A stretch of DNA of 64,000 bases from Trachemys scripta elegans (taxonomy: Eukaryota; Chordata; Testudines; Emydidae): assembly GCF_013100865.1 (NCBI RefSeq), contig NC_048306.1:55947686-56011685 (forward strand). The letters are read 5' to 3'. Below are positions 46,026 to 58,272 of the stretch, piece by piece (the stretch's first letter is position 1; each line of letters starts with the position of its first letter). A program made the position numbers and the translations under genes. Below the pieces are notes generated by a model. The model made no database searches. It was given only the letters and a program-made list of their open reading frames with translations, and had not been told where the DNA came from.

Positions 46026-46839
46026 AATAAATAAAACTTTAAGGGAAAACTGCAACCATTTTGTTCAGTCCAGCAGTCTCAAAGGCCACCTCACTATATT
46101 TAAACTACTAAATGTTTGACAACAATATGTAGTTATAATTTACATTTCTGATCTTACAGCTACGGAAAACTCTTCAGATGATAGTGGTAGACCTATTCAT
46201 TTAATTCAATGAATCTGGTAATCTACTCTCTCATCCTCAATGTTATGTTTAAATGCAGAAAAGTGACTTGGAGTTTAGTGTTCAGAATAGAGAACTGGGA
46301 GTCAGGGTTCCTTAGCTCTAGCAACCATTGGATTTTGCTCTATGACAAGTTATGAGACATCTAGTGACTTGCGGAATATCTATCAGAACAGGAAGATCTT
46401 AATGGGGGAATCCAAAATAAACATCCCTCAACTGAATGAAATAAAATCAGTTATATTTAAAACTGTTCAAAGCCATAAATAATATCTAAATGTACTGGTC
46501 TTGTCATTTATATATTTTGAGTGCATTCACTCTTAAATTCCCATTGATTTTCCCAAAATTCCTTCAGAATCTGGGGCAGGGGAAGTTCCTCTGAATTAGG
46601 CAAAACTTCCTTCTGATTTTCAGAGGCCTACCCCTAACAAAAGAAAACTACAAAATAATCTTTACTTTGGAAGTTTTAAGCTTTAGTATTTCTCATAAGG
46701 CTGCTGTTAGTTGTCCCATTTTTCTCTTTACAGTCATCCAGTGGAACCTGAAAACCAATTACTTGGATCTAGAATATGAATTACTAGATTTGACAACACA
46801 GGAGTGTCAATTAGTCTCCTGTTAGTCATTCGCTCCATT

Positions 46840-47256
46840 TACTTAATATAAATTGCATTCTTTAAATTTATCTCCCTTGGTTTATACTTGAATCTAACAT
46901 CTGCTGGGAAAGCAATACAGCAGTACACAGACAAACCAGGAAGTTTTTGGAGTGTTGGCGACAACTTCCTGGTGCAGCTACTGGAGGAACCAACCAGGGG
47001 CTGTTCTCCTCTTGACCTGCTGCTTACAAACAGGGAAGAATTGGTAGGGGAAGAAGAAGTGAGTGGCAACCTGGGCAACAGTGACCATGAGATGGTTGAG
47101 TTCAGGATACTCATAAAAGGAAGAAAGGAGAGTAGCAAAATATGGACCCTGGACTTCAGAAAAGCAGACTTTGACTCCGGTAGGGAACTGATGGGCAGGA
47201 TCCCCTGGGAGACTAATATGAGGGGGAAAGGAGTCCAGGAAAGCTGTCTGTATTTT
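46840..47256 (+). mobile_element. Outer CR1 LINE, left part (endonuclease end)
   Basis: The + strand encodes the C-terminal part of a CR1 endonuclease domain: LLEEPTRGCSPLDLLLTNRE and NSDHEMVEFRI, the latter carrying the S-D-H catalytic motif of APE-type endonucleases. The text then continues through the inter-domain region to ...SCLYF, where it is cut by the inner CR1. The element is 5'-truncated. The other part resumes at 49418. Confidence 0.9.
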
Positions 47257-49417
47257 CATAGAATCATAGAATATCAGGGTTGGAAGGGACCTCAGGAGGT
47301 CATCTAGTCCAACCCCCTGCTCAAAGCAGGACCAATTCCCAACTAAATCATTCCAGCCAGGGCTTTGTCAAGCCGGGCCTTAAAAACCTCCAAGGAAGGA
47401 GATTCCACCACGTCCCTAGGTAACGCATTCCAGTGCTTCACCACTCTCCTAGTGAAATAGTGTTTCCTAATATCCAACCTAGACCTCCCCCACTGCAACT
47501 TGAGACCATTGCTCCTTGTTCTGTCATCTGCCACCACTGAGAACAGCCGAGCTCCATCCTCTTTGGAACCCCCCTTCAGGTAGTTGAAAGCAGTTATCAA
47601 ATCTCGCCTCGTTCTTCTCTTCTGGAGACTAAACAATCCCAGTTCCCTCAGCCTCTCCTCATAAGGCATGTGCTCCAGAACCCTAATCATTTTTGTTTCC
47701 CTCCGCTGGACTCTTTCCAATTTTTCCACATCCTTCTTGTAGTGTGGGGCCCAAAACTGGACACAGTATTCCAGATGAGGCCTCACCAATGTAAAATAAA
47801 GGGGAACGATCACGTTTCTCGATCTGCTGGCAATGCCCCTACTTATACAGTCCAAAATGCCGTTAGCTTTCTTCGCAACAAGAGCACACTGTTGACTCAT
47901 ATCCAGCTTCTCGTCCACTGTGACCCCTAGGTCCTTTTCTGCAGAACTGCTACCTAGCCATTCAGTCCCTAGTCTATAGCAGTGCATAGGATTCTTCCGT
48001 CCTAAGTGCAGGACTCTGCACTTGTCCTTGTTGAACCTCATCAGGTTTTTTTTGGCCCAATCCTTAATTTGTCTAGGTCCCTCTGTATCCGATCCCTACC
48101 CTCCAGTGTATCTACCACGCCTCCCAGTTTAGTGTCATCTGCAAACTTGCTGAGAGTGCAGTCCACACCATCCTCCAGATCATAAATAAAGATATTAAAC
48201 AAAACCGGCCTCAGGACCGACCCTTTGGGCACTCCGCTTGAAACCGGCTGCCAACTAGACATGGAGCCATTAATCACTATCCGTTGAGCCCGACGATCTA
48301 GCTAGCTTTCTATCCACCTTACAGTCCATTCATCCAGCCCATACTTCTTTAACTTGGCGGCAAGAATACTGTGGGAGACCGTATCAAAAGCTTTGCTAAA
48401 GTCAAGGAATAACACATCCACTGCTTTCCCCTCATCCACAGAGCCAGTTATCTCATCATAGAAGGCAATTAGGTTAGTCAGGCACAACTTCCCCTTGGTG
48501 AATCCATGCTGACTATTCCTGATCACTTTCCTCTCCTCTAAGTGTTTCATAATTGATTCCTTGAGGACCTGCTCCATGATTTTTCCAGGGACTGAGGTGA
48601 GGCTGACTGGCCTGTAGTTCCCTGGATCCTCCTTCTTCCCTTTTTTAAAGATGGGCACTACATTAGCCTTTTTCCAGTCATCCGGGACCTCCCCTGATCG
48701 CCATGAGTTTTCAAAGATGATGGCCAATGGCTCCGCAATCACATCCACCAACTCCTTTAGCACCCTCGGATGCAGTGCATCCGGCCCCATGGATTTGTGC
48801 TCATCCAGTTTTTCTAAATAGTCCCGAACCACTTCTTTGTCCACGGAGGGCTGGTCACCTCCTCCACATACTGTGCTGCCCAGTCCAGCAGTCTGGGAGC
48901 TGACCTTGTTTGTGAAGACAGAGGCAAAAAAAGCATTGAGTACATTAGCTTTTTCCACATCCTCTGTCACTAGGTTGCCTCCCTCACTCAGTAATGGGCC
49001 CATACTTTCCTTGACTTTCTTCTTGTTGCTAACATACCTGAAGAAACCCTTCTTGTTACTCTTAACATCTCTTGCTAGCTGCAATTCCAAGTGCGATTTG
49101 GCCTTCCTGATTTCACTCTTGCATGCCCGAGCGATATTTTTATACTCCTCCCTGGTCATTTGTCCAATCTTCCACTTCTTGTAAGCTTCTTTTTTGCATT
49201 TAAGTTCAGCAAGGATTTCACTGTTAAGCCAAGCTGGTCGCCTGCCATATTTACTATTCTTTCTACACATCGGGATGGTATGTTCCTGCAACCGCAATAA
49301 GGATTCTTTAAAATACAGCCAGCTCTCCTGGACCCCTTTGCCCTTCATGTTATTCTCCCAGGGGATCCTGCCCAACTGTTCCCTGAGGGAGTCAAAGTCT
49401 GCTTTTCTGAAGTCTGA
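47257..49417 (-). mobile_element. Inner CR1 LINE inserted in the outer CR1
   Basis: A 2.16-kb 5'-truncated CR1 on the - strand. The 3' tail (ATTCTATGATTCTATG on -) is at the left end. The RT frame (48302-49375) includes FLDFSKAFDTVSHSIL, a stop at the ES codon follows, then FADDTKLGG (about 48130-48160), and after a frameshift near 48041 the last 232 codons are open to GMI-stop at 47343. Both RT catalytic motifs are visible, and I see only one in-frame stop and one shift. It is non-functional as it stands but relatively young. ATTTT flanks it on both sides (47252-47256 and 49418-49422). Confidence 0.93.
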
Positions 49418-51182
49418 ATTTTAAAGAAGTCTTATTGAGGGCACAGGAACAAACTATCCCAATGTGCAGAAAGAATAGCAAATATGGCAGACGACCAGCT
49501 TGGCTTAACAGTGAAATCTTCGGTGAGCTTAAACACAAAAAGGAAAAGAAGTGGAAACTTGGTCAGATGACTAGGGAGGAGTATAAAAATATTGCTTGAG
49601 CATCCAGGGGTGTAATCAGGAAGGCCAAAACACTACTGGAGTTGCAGCTTGCAAGGGATGTGATGGGTAACAAGAAGGGTTTCTACAAGTATGTTAGCAA
49701 CAAGAAAAAGGGAAAGCGTGGGACCCTTAATGAATGGAGGAGGCAACCTACTGATAGATAATGTGGAAAAAGCTGAAGTACTCAATGCTTTTTTTTGCCT
49801 CGATCTTCACAGACAAGGTCAGCTCCCACGCTGCTGTCCTGGACAACACAGTATGGGGAAGAGATGAGCAGCCCTCAGTGGTGAAAGAACAGGTTAAGGA
49901 CTATTTAGAAAAACTAGACATACACAAGTCCATGGAACCATTTTGAAGCACATGGAGGAGAGGAAGGTGATCAGGAACAGTCAACATGGATTCACGAAGG
50001 GCAAATCATGCCTGACCAACCTGATTGCCTTCTATGATGAGATAACTGGCTCTGTGGATATGGGGAAAGCGGTGGACGTGATATATCTTGACTTTAGCAA
50101 AGCTTTTGATACAGTCTCCCATAGTATTCTTGCCAGCAAGTTAAAAAAGTATGGATTGGATGTATGGACTACAAGGTGGATAGAAAGCTGGCTAGATTGT
50201 TGGGCTCAACGGGTAGTGATCAATGGCTTGATGTCTAATTGGCAGCTGGTATCAAGCGGAGTGCCCCAGGGTTGGTCCTGGGACCGGTTTTGTTCAACAT
50301 CTTTATTAATGATCTGGATGATGGGATGAATTGCACCCTCAGCAAGTTCGCGGATGACACTAAGCTGTGGGGAGAGGTAGATATGCTGGAGGGTAGGGAT
50401 AGGGTCCAGAGTGACCTAGAGAAATTGGAGGATTGGGCCAAAAGAAATCTGATGAGGTTCAACAAGGACGAATGCAGAGTCCTGCACTTAGGACAGAAGA
50501 ATCCCATGCACTGCTACAGGCTGGGGACTGACTGGTTAAGCAGCAGTTCTGCAGAAAAGGACCTGGGGATTACAGTGGACGAGAAGCTGGATATAAGTAA
50601 GCAGTGTGCCCTTGTTGCCAAGAAGGCTAATGGCATATTGGGCTGCATTAGTAGGAACATTGCCAGCAGATCAAGGGAAGTGATTATTCCCCTCTATTCG
50701 GCACTGGTGAGCCCACATCTGGAGTACTGCATCTAGTTTTTGGCCCCCCACTACAGAAAGGATGTGGACAAATTGGAGAGGGCAACAAAAATGATCAGGG
50801 GGCTTGGGCACATGACTTACGAGGAGAGGCTGAGGGAACTGGGCTTGTTTAGTCTGCAGAAGAGAAGAGTGAGGGGGAATTTGATAGCAGCCTTCAACTA
50901 TCTGGAGGGGGGGTTCCAAATAGGATGGAGCTTGGCTGTTCTCAGTGGTGGTAGATGACAGAACAAGGAGCAGTAGGAAAAACTATTTCACTAGGGGGGT
51001 GGTGAAGCAATGGAATGGGTTACCTAGGGAGGTGGTGGAATCTCCATCCTTAGAGGATTTTAAGGCCCAGCTTAACAAAGCCCTGGCTGTGATGATTTAG
51101 TTGGTGTTGGTCCTGCTTTGAGCAGGGGTTGGACTAGATGACCTCCTGAGGTCCCTTCCAACCCTGATCTTCTATGATTCTA
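49418..51182 (+). mobile_element. Outer CR1 LINE, right part (reverse transcriptase and 3' end)
   Basis: Immediately after the inner CR1 the outer reading resumes as KEVLLRAQEQTIPMCRKNSK, continuous with SCLYF at 47256. It has several stops, an internal loss near 49930 of a block that the inner copy retains (HKSMEPF jumps to KHMEERKV), an RT segment with FLDFSKAFD-like and FADDTKLWGEV motifs, and a frameshift near 50275. It ends in 'tgatcttctatgattcta', the CR1 tail. It is clearly older than the inner copy. Confidence 0.92.
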
Positions 51183-53394
51183 AGTGTTGTGATTGTTAAA
51201 TGAACAAGGATGCAGGTGTCAGCCATTGCATAAATACTTTATTTTGCTTTACTCAATAAGGGTTAAAATCTATCTGGCAAAATGTATAAATTATATTGTA
51301 TCTCATAAACAGTTTTCATATATAACAATGCGAGAGACAGATCAGGAGTTTGTGTACCAGGTATTTCAATTTTTTTTAAACTCATACCAATTAATGTTGA
51401 ACCTATATTTCTAGACACCGTTATGATGGTAAAACTGTGGACATAAGAAACACATTACCACATTCTGTCAGTGTATCTTGTAAACTGTTCTTTCTGGAAA
51501 GATATTCAAAACTGGATTAAAATAGCAATAGGATTAGCTGTACCTTGGAAACCATACACTTTTCTGTTAGCTTCCTACACTATAAATGAAGAAAAGAGAC
51601 TTTCCTTTAAGTTTATCACGATGCTACTTACATAATCTCTCATAGTCTGCTATACTTATATGGTTTCATACATGTTATCTGTTAATCGTCAATAGTGTGC
51701 TCAGCCCTGTACATAACACAGCGCATGTATTGGGATGTACAGAACATTTAAAGCTTGTGAAGGGAACCCTCCTGAATCAGCACTGACTTTAGTGAGACTC
51801 CTCATGTACTTAAACTTAAGCATGTGCTTAAATGCTCTGCTGCACTGGGGCCCAGAGTGTTCACTGGCTTAGAGGATCAAGCCTTAGGAGAGCAGGGAAG
51901 GCTGGGGAAATGCAGTCCCCGGGGCATGCTGGGGAATAAGGGGACTATATAAAAAAGACTACCTTTTCCACAGTAGAGGAGACGTGGAAGGAAGGAAGTT
52001 GTGCTGATGGATCTTGTCCTGAAAGTTATGGGCAAATAAACCCACTTTGTTTTTGTTTTGTGGAATTGTGGTTTATTCTCTTTGTAAACATTTAGAGGCA
52101 GATCCCTTTAATAAGGATCTGTCGGGTAGACTCTTTTCTTCTGTTTTTGGAGAAGATGAAATAAAACTCTAGGCAACAAAATTCTTGTTTTGTTAATAGG
52201 TTCCCTATCTGATCCACCTTTCATTTGATCTGCCAAAGAGTGAAGACAACATCCCTTTCCAAAGGAGCCTTCAGCCCAAAAGCAGAGGCAAAGTAAGGGA
52301 GATATAGACAGACTTGGATTACCAGAGGTAAGTTGTTATAGGGTGTTGTAGAGTTTTTTCCTAATAAATCTGTAATATTACAATTAACTTAGAAGTGTCA
52401 GCATAGGTATGGTTGGAGAGAGAAACACATTTTAAAGAAGGATTTGAAGGTAGAGGGAAGCCTACCTAGTGCACTGCATTGGGGAGGGTGTTCCAGACAT
52501 AGAGAAAGTATGAAAGCATGAACATGATATTGAGAGAAGGACAGAAAAGAGGATGAGTAGGAAGACCTTTGGGCAGAGCAAAGACAGCAAAAAGCCATAT
52601 ACTATAATATGAAAACAGAGATATAGGCAGTGACGGACTTGGGAAGTGTATTGCTGGTAAGGATGGGAAGCATGAACTTGATATGGAAGGTGAGGGGAGT
52701 TAATGTAACTGGAGCAGCAAGTGAAGATGATTTTATCCGCAGTATTTTGGGACAGACTGAAGGGAAGCAAAGTGAGAATCAGGAAAGTTAAGCAGGAGGC
52801 TATGGTGATCATGGCCTAGAGAGGCATTTTAGACGGACTGAAAGGTAGGAATTGATTTTTTTAAGATGTTGAAGAGAGAGAAACTATGATCTGGGATTGC
52901 CCTGAATATGGGGACAGAGGAGGAGTCAAAGATTACACTAAAGATACGTGTACCTCTTGTTACAAAAGTTTTATTGAGCAATGGTTGTCTAGGTATTAGC
53001 TGGTTTTAACAATACAAATCTTAGAATCAGAGTGTGGAAGTATGGAATTGTTGTCACATTGATTTAAATGGCTAAAGTAGTGGAATGCATCTATGCTAGT
53101 CATAGGTTTTATATATTCTCATTTTGAACCTCTCTCTGCTATTATTTTACTTCATTTTGTCCATTTGTATTAAAAACTGAAAATTGTATGTGATCATGGA
53201 ATTAGACTGTATCATAAAGCATACACACAAGGGGGACGAATTAAAGGTGCATAGACAACCTTCATCCTGGCATTTCTAACTTATGAGTGTTTGATTTTGC
53301 AACTTACTTAACGCAGGTTTTTAATATTTTGTATGTAACAGTATATATATAGTTTAGTGTTTCCTGGAGCCATTTGGAATGAATTCTGGTTCAC
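51183..53394 (-). other. NGEF: Intron sequence, mostly unclassified
   Basis: Bases 51880-52110 have an LTR-like arrangement: 'gactatataaaaaagac' then, about 90 bases on, 'caaataaacccactttg'. I could not confirm ends or a duplication. Bases 52400-52930 are purine-rich and read like an old LINE or other retroposon remnant, but I cannot name it. Confidence 0.4.
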
Positions 53395-53764
53395 TGCACC
53401 CACCTGAAATAGATTCCACGTTTGACTCGCAGAGGTCTGCTTGGCCCTAATTTTAAACCTGCCCTGGACCTAAGACAGAGCTGATCACAGCCAATCTGAA
53501 CCTGACCCGAGAATGTTGAGTTGTTTTCAGAACCAACCTGACCCAAACCCAACACTTCCTCCAGAACCTGTGTCAGCACTGCCACCTTGTCCTGCTCGCC
53601 ACGCCTCAGGCTTGCTATCCATCTCCAGCTGCCTCCTGCCTGATGGATCGGCCTTGTGGTAGCTGCGTGTCCCACTACTGCCAGCCTCCACAGCTTCACT
53701 GAGTGTATGTGCTGCCAAATAAGAGGCACTGTAATCGAATGTTAAACTGTATTGTACTGCTCAG

Positions 53765-53780
53765 CCACTAGGTGGCGCTG
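53765..53780 (+). promoter_or_regulatory. CTCF-like core in the Gypsy LTR
   Basis: CCACTAGGTGGCGCTG fits CCASYAGRKGGC exactly and extends into the GCG/C side of the consensus. Sequence match only; occupancy is unknown. Confidence 0.5.
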
Positions 53781-53840
53781 TGTGTAACATACTTGGTTTT
53801 AAACAAATCTCAGCCATACCTGCATTAAGACACTTACGAT

Positions 53841-54561
53841 TACAGCCCTGCGTGGATACAAAAATGTGTATTCGCATCCGATCTGCGATCCGCAAAAATT
53901 GTCTGCAGATATCTGCATCCACGGATATGGATATCTGCAGATATCCATGGATTTGCAGGCCTCTAAACACTGCGCAGCAGTGACCAGTGGCGCTGGAACG
54001 GAGGGTGGGGGAAGGAGGAGTCTCGGACATCCACTTTTCACAGGGGTGGACCCCTCCCCCTTCCACTCTTCTTCCGCCCCGACCCCCACCCCATCTCCTC
54101 TCTGGCCAGGCCAGCATGGAGCCTAGCCAGACAGCCCTGGGTAGCCACAGCAGACCCTCCACCTGCCCAAGTGGCCAGCTGTGAGGAACTGCAGCGTGGA
54201 CCCTCTGCCTGCCCTGGGCAGGGAGCCTGGGGGGCAGGGACACGGACCTGGGGCTTCTCAGGCCCACCCGCCCAGGGCAGGTGGAGGGTCCGCCACAGTC
54301 CCCACAGCTGCCCGCCCGGCTCTTATCCTGGCTGGGCTGTGGCTCCAAGGCGCCCCTCCCCACCCCCCTCAGCCGGAACCTGGTCGGAGAGAGCCGTGTT
54401 GGCCACTGTGGGGAGCCTAAGTCCCTCCACCTGCTCTGGTGAGTCTGTGCTGCAGCTCCAGAGCCCTGCACAGATACAAAATCTGTATCTACAGCCGAGC
54501 TGCTATCCGCAAAAATGGTCCATGGATATAAAGCAGATACCTGCGGATTTGCAGGGCTCTA
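53841..54561. mobile_element. hAT MITE inserted in the Gypsy LTR
   Basis: The left end TACAGCCCTGC and the right end, reverse-complemented, TAGAGCCCTGC are inverted repeats. The flanks are CTTACGAT (53833-53840) and CTTATGAT (54562-54569), 7/8 matching. Sub-terminal repeats of 'ggatatctgcagatatcc'-type palindromic text fill both ends. Open frames inside, including one of 236 codons on the - strand, are incidental. Confidence 0.85.
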
Positions 54562-57526
54562 CTTATGATGAACACATCTCATATGTATAAGCAAGCTCTA
54601 TGACCAGTCCATATCTGGTACAGAAGAATGTGACATGGTGTCAGGAGTAAACTAAGAATAGAGACAGAAGGAACAGCAATAAAGGATGCAGGATCTCATT
54701 GCCATGCCATTCTTCAGTGCCCCAGAGAATTTCAACTTTGACAAACCTTCACAATGAACAGACTGGAAGCAGTATTTTGCAAGATTTCAAATTGCAAACA
54801 AACTCCTCAAAGAAACTGAAGATACCTGTGTATCTTTTTTTAATTTATGCTATGTGGAAGCGAGCAGACCATATCTTTAAATCTTTTGACTTTCCTGAAG
54901 ACAGTCACAAATGACTATGAAAGGGTTCTGGCTATGTTTGATGCATACTTTATACCCCAGAAAAATGTGGTTTATGAAAGACGATGTTTTCATCAGAGAA
55001 TTTGAGAACCAAGGGAAAATGTTGAACATTTTATAAGAACTCTGCAGACATTGGCTGAAAACTGTAATTTTGGAAATGAAAAAACATGAAAATATCAGAC
55101 AGAGGCTGGTTATTGGGTTAACAGATAAAAATCTTTCAGAGCAACTACAACTCAAGAAAGATTTAACCCTAGGCACAGCTATACAGATGGCAAAGCAGTC
55201 AGAATTAGTCAAACTGTACAAAATACAGGAGCAAATTGAAAAACCTGAAACTTGCTTAGAAACTTTAAACAGACACTTGAGTGTTAAGTTATTATCATAA
55301 AACCCCTGAGGCAAGGAGAGAGAACTCCAAGGTTAAAGAAGGACAAATTTCAGCCTACACACACAAGGTGTGGAAAAAATCATATCCCAAGAGATGATGC
55401 ATGTCCAGCTAGAGGCACACTATATAATAAATGCATGAAATGTGCACATTTTGCATCTGTTTCCTGCACCAAAGCAGTCAGGGAGTTGGCTCATATTACA
55501 GAGAATCAAGAGCCATTTTTTCCAGACTCTATCTCTTGTATTGACATAGAGCCTGCCTGGAGAGTGAAACTGAATATTCATAGCAAGACAATTGACTTAG
55601 GAGCTGCCCTCACCAGTCATCTCAGAAGGGATTCACAATCACCTTTAACCTCTCCCAGAGCTGAAGTCACCTGACACAGCTCTGAGTAGCCATGGAGGTA
55701 TTCTTAATTGCATGAACCAGTTCATCACAGAAATAGTTTACAAAGACTAAAGTTTTGCATTCAAGTGTATCTGATCAAAGGACCACAGACCAACACCCTT
55801 CTCAGCCACAGTGTGGCAGCCATGATGGGTTTAGTTAGAAAGGTAGATGAACTCAATGGAATATTTGGTGATATTGGGCTTTTGAAAGGTGATCCAGTAC
55901 AAATAAACTTGAGACAACGCTGAACCATATAGTGTACATACCCCTCGCCGGATTCTTATCCATTACTTCATAAAGTGGAAAATGAGTTAGAGAGAATGGT
56001 GCAGATTGGCATAATTGAGAAAATTGCTGAGCCAATAGCATGGTGTGCCACAATGGTACCAATTATAAAGAAAAATATGAATGTGTGGATCTTAAAGGAC
56101 TTAATGAAGCAGTCCCAACATTGCATGACTTCCTCCCAAAAGTGAAAGGAGGCACAGTATTCTCAAAGCTGGCAAATTAGCCAAAGAAAATGCTAAACTG
56201 ACTACATTCATCACATCCTTTGGGAGATTTTGTTTTCAAAGATTATCTTTTGGGATTATCAGTGCACCTGAAATTTTCCAAAGAAAGATGGTAGAACTGT
56301 TAATAAACACAAATGGAGTTGTACGTTTCATGGGTGATATTCTGATACATGGATCTTCAATGAAAGAACACACCAAAACCCTCAATGAAGTCCTAACCTA
56401 AGCAGTCAGTCTAGTCTGAAGCTAAACAAGGAAAAGTGCGTTTTCTGCATGCCCCAAATCAAGTTTCTGGGACAGACAAACAAAAATGGAATCAATCCTA
56501 GCCCTGAGAAAGTGAAAGCAATTCAAGAATTGAATGCACCAATGAATGTACTAGAACTGAGATGTACACCAGGGATGATAAATTATCTTGGTCGATACCT
56601 ACAAGACCTTTCTACAGTGATAAACCACTGAATGAACTGTTAAAGTCCAGCACATCGTGCCCAGGGGTGCCAAATCAAAAAACTGCCTTCAAAAAGCTAA
56701 AAAATTATCTCAACAGCTCCAGTTCTCAATTACTATGATGTCCACAAACCCACAGCGATAACAGACCATAAACTGCTTGTAACACTCATCAATGGAAAAG
56801 ATCTTGATCAAGCACCTCTGAGATGCCAATGTCTATTGCTAAGATTAATGTAATTCAACTCAATTGCTAGATATATTCCTGGGAAAAATCTGGTAGCAGC
56901 AGACGCTCTGTCACGGAGCCCAGCATCGCACTCAACTACGTGTGAGTTTGAAGATGACGTAAAGGCATATGTATATATTGCGGACACATACAAACTAGTG
57001 TCAGAAAAGAGACTATTCCCGCCAGGGAAAGCAACCTCGACAGACATGCAACTTCAGGAAGTTCTAAGTTACATTGGGGCAGCTGGCCCAAGTATCTAAA
57101 GGATACTAAGGAAGTGACAAAAGACTTCAGCAAGTCAAATGGACTCATGATTAAAGGCAACTTATCGTCATTCCAAACAAAATGAGAAGAGAAATCCTAA
57201 ACCTCATCCATGAAGAACATCAAGAATTAATTAAATACCATAAACAGGCTAACCAGTCAGTGTGGTGGCCAGGCATCAGCAAAGACATAAAGAATAAAGT
57301 ATCTGCATGTGAACATTGTAGAACTAACAGACAAACAAAATACAAAGAACCTTGAATAACAACGCCCCTATCTGACAGACCTTGGAAGAGACTAGCTGCA
57401 GATTTATTCAAATTCGGGGGACATAATTACCTAGTCATCATGGTCTGTTTTTTTCAGGTATACAGAAATAATGAACTTCAAAGACAGTATGACCGTGTAA
57501 ATACTGTAAATGGTAAGAATGGGAAC

Positions 57527-58272
57527 AGGGGTGGGCAAACTACGGCCCGTGAGCTGGATCTGGCACGTCAGGGCTTTGGATCCGACCCACGGGATTGCCA
57601 TCCCTGTGGCGCTGTGGGCCCGCGCCACTCCCGGAAGCGGCCAGCACCATGTCTTTTTGGCCCCTAGGGAAGATGGGGGGCAGAGGTCTTCGCGCGCTGC
57701 CCCCGCCTGCAGGTTCCGCCCCCTACAGCTCCCATTGGCTGGGAATGGGGAACCGCAGCCAATGGGAGTTTTGGGGGAGGTACCCGCAGGCGAGGGCAGC
57801 ACGCGGAGCCCTCTGTCCCCCAGGGGCCACAGGGACAGGGCTGCTTCCAGAGCAGCGCGGGGCCAGGGCATGCAGGTAGCATGCCTTAGCCCTACTGCGC
57901 ACCGCTGCCACCCCAGAGCTGCTCAAGGTAAATGGCACTGGGCCGGAGCCCACACCTCGAACCCCTCCTGCATCCCACACCCCAACCCCCTGCCATGAGC
58001 CCCCTAGCCCACTGCTGCAACCTTCCTGCACCCCAACCCCCTGCCCTGAGCCCCCTCCTGCACTCCACACCCCTCCTGCCCCCCAACCTCCTGCCCTGAG
58101 CCCCCTCGTACACCCCGCACTCCTCCTCCACCCCAACCCCTTACCCTGAGCCCCTTCCTGCACACCGTACCACCTCCCACACCCCAACTCCCTGCCCCAG
58201 CCCTACATTCATGGCCCTGCATGCAATTTCCCCACCCAGATGTGGCCTCGGGCCAAAAAGTTTGCCCACCCG
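57527..58272. mobile_element. hAT-like element ending the Gypsy internal region
   Basis: CAGGGGTGGGCAAACTACGG at the left and '...ccaaaaagtttgcccaccc' at the right are the same terminal type as the element at 21414-22316. The interior is C-rich with repeating 'ccctgccctgagccccctcc'-like units (about 57960-58190). No clean target duplication remains. Gypsy sequence between the integrase remnant and the LTR tail is missing here. Confidence 0.75.

Larger units (their letters stand above)
53730..54635 (+). repeat. 5' LTR of the Gypsy element, split by a MITE
   Basis: Without the MITE at 53841-54561 and one copy of its 8-bp duplication the LTR would be about 177 bp. Its last part (gtataagcaagctctatgac and on) recurs at 58307-58361, which defines the LTR. 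It contains a CTCF-like core at 53765-53780. Confidence 0.8.

Noticed and set aside
53761..54471. 236-codon - strand open frame
   Set aside because: It lies almost wholly inside the hAT MITE and its LTR host; composition-driven, no domain.
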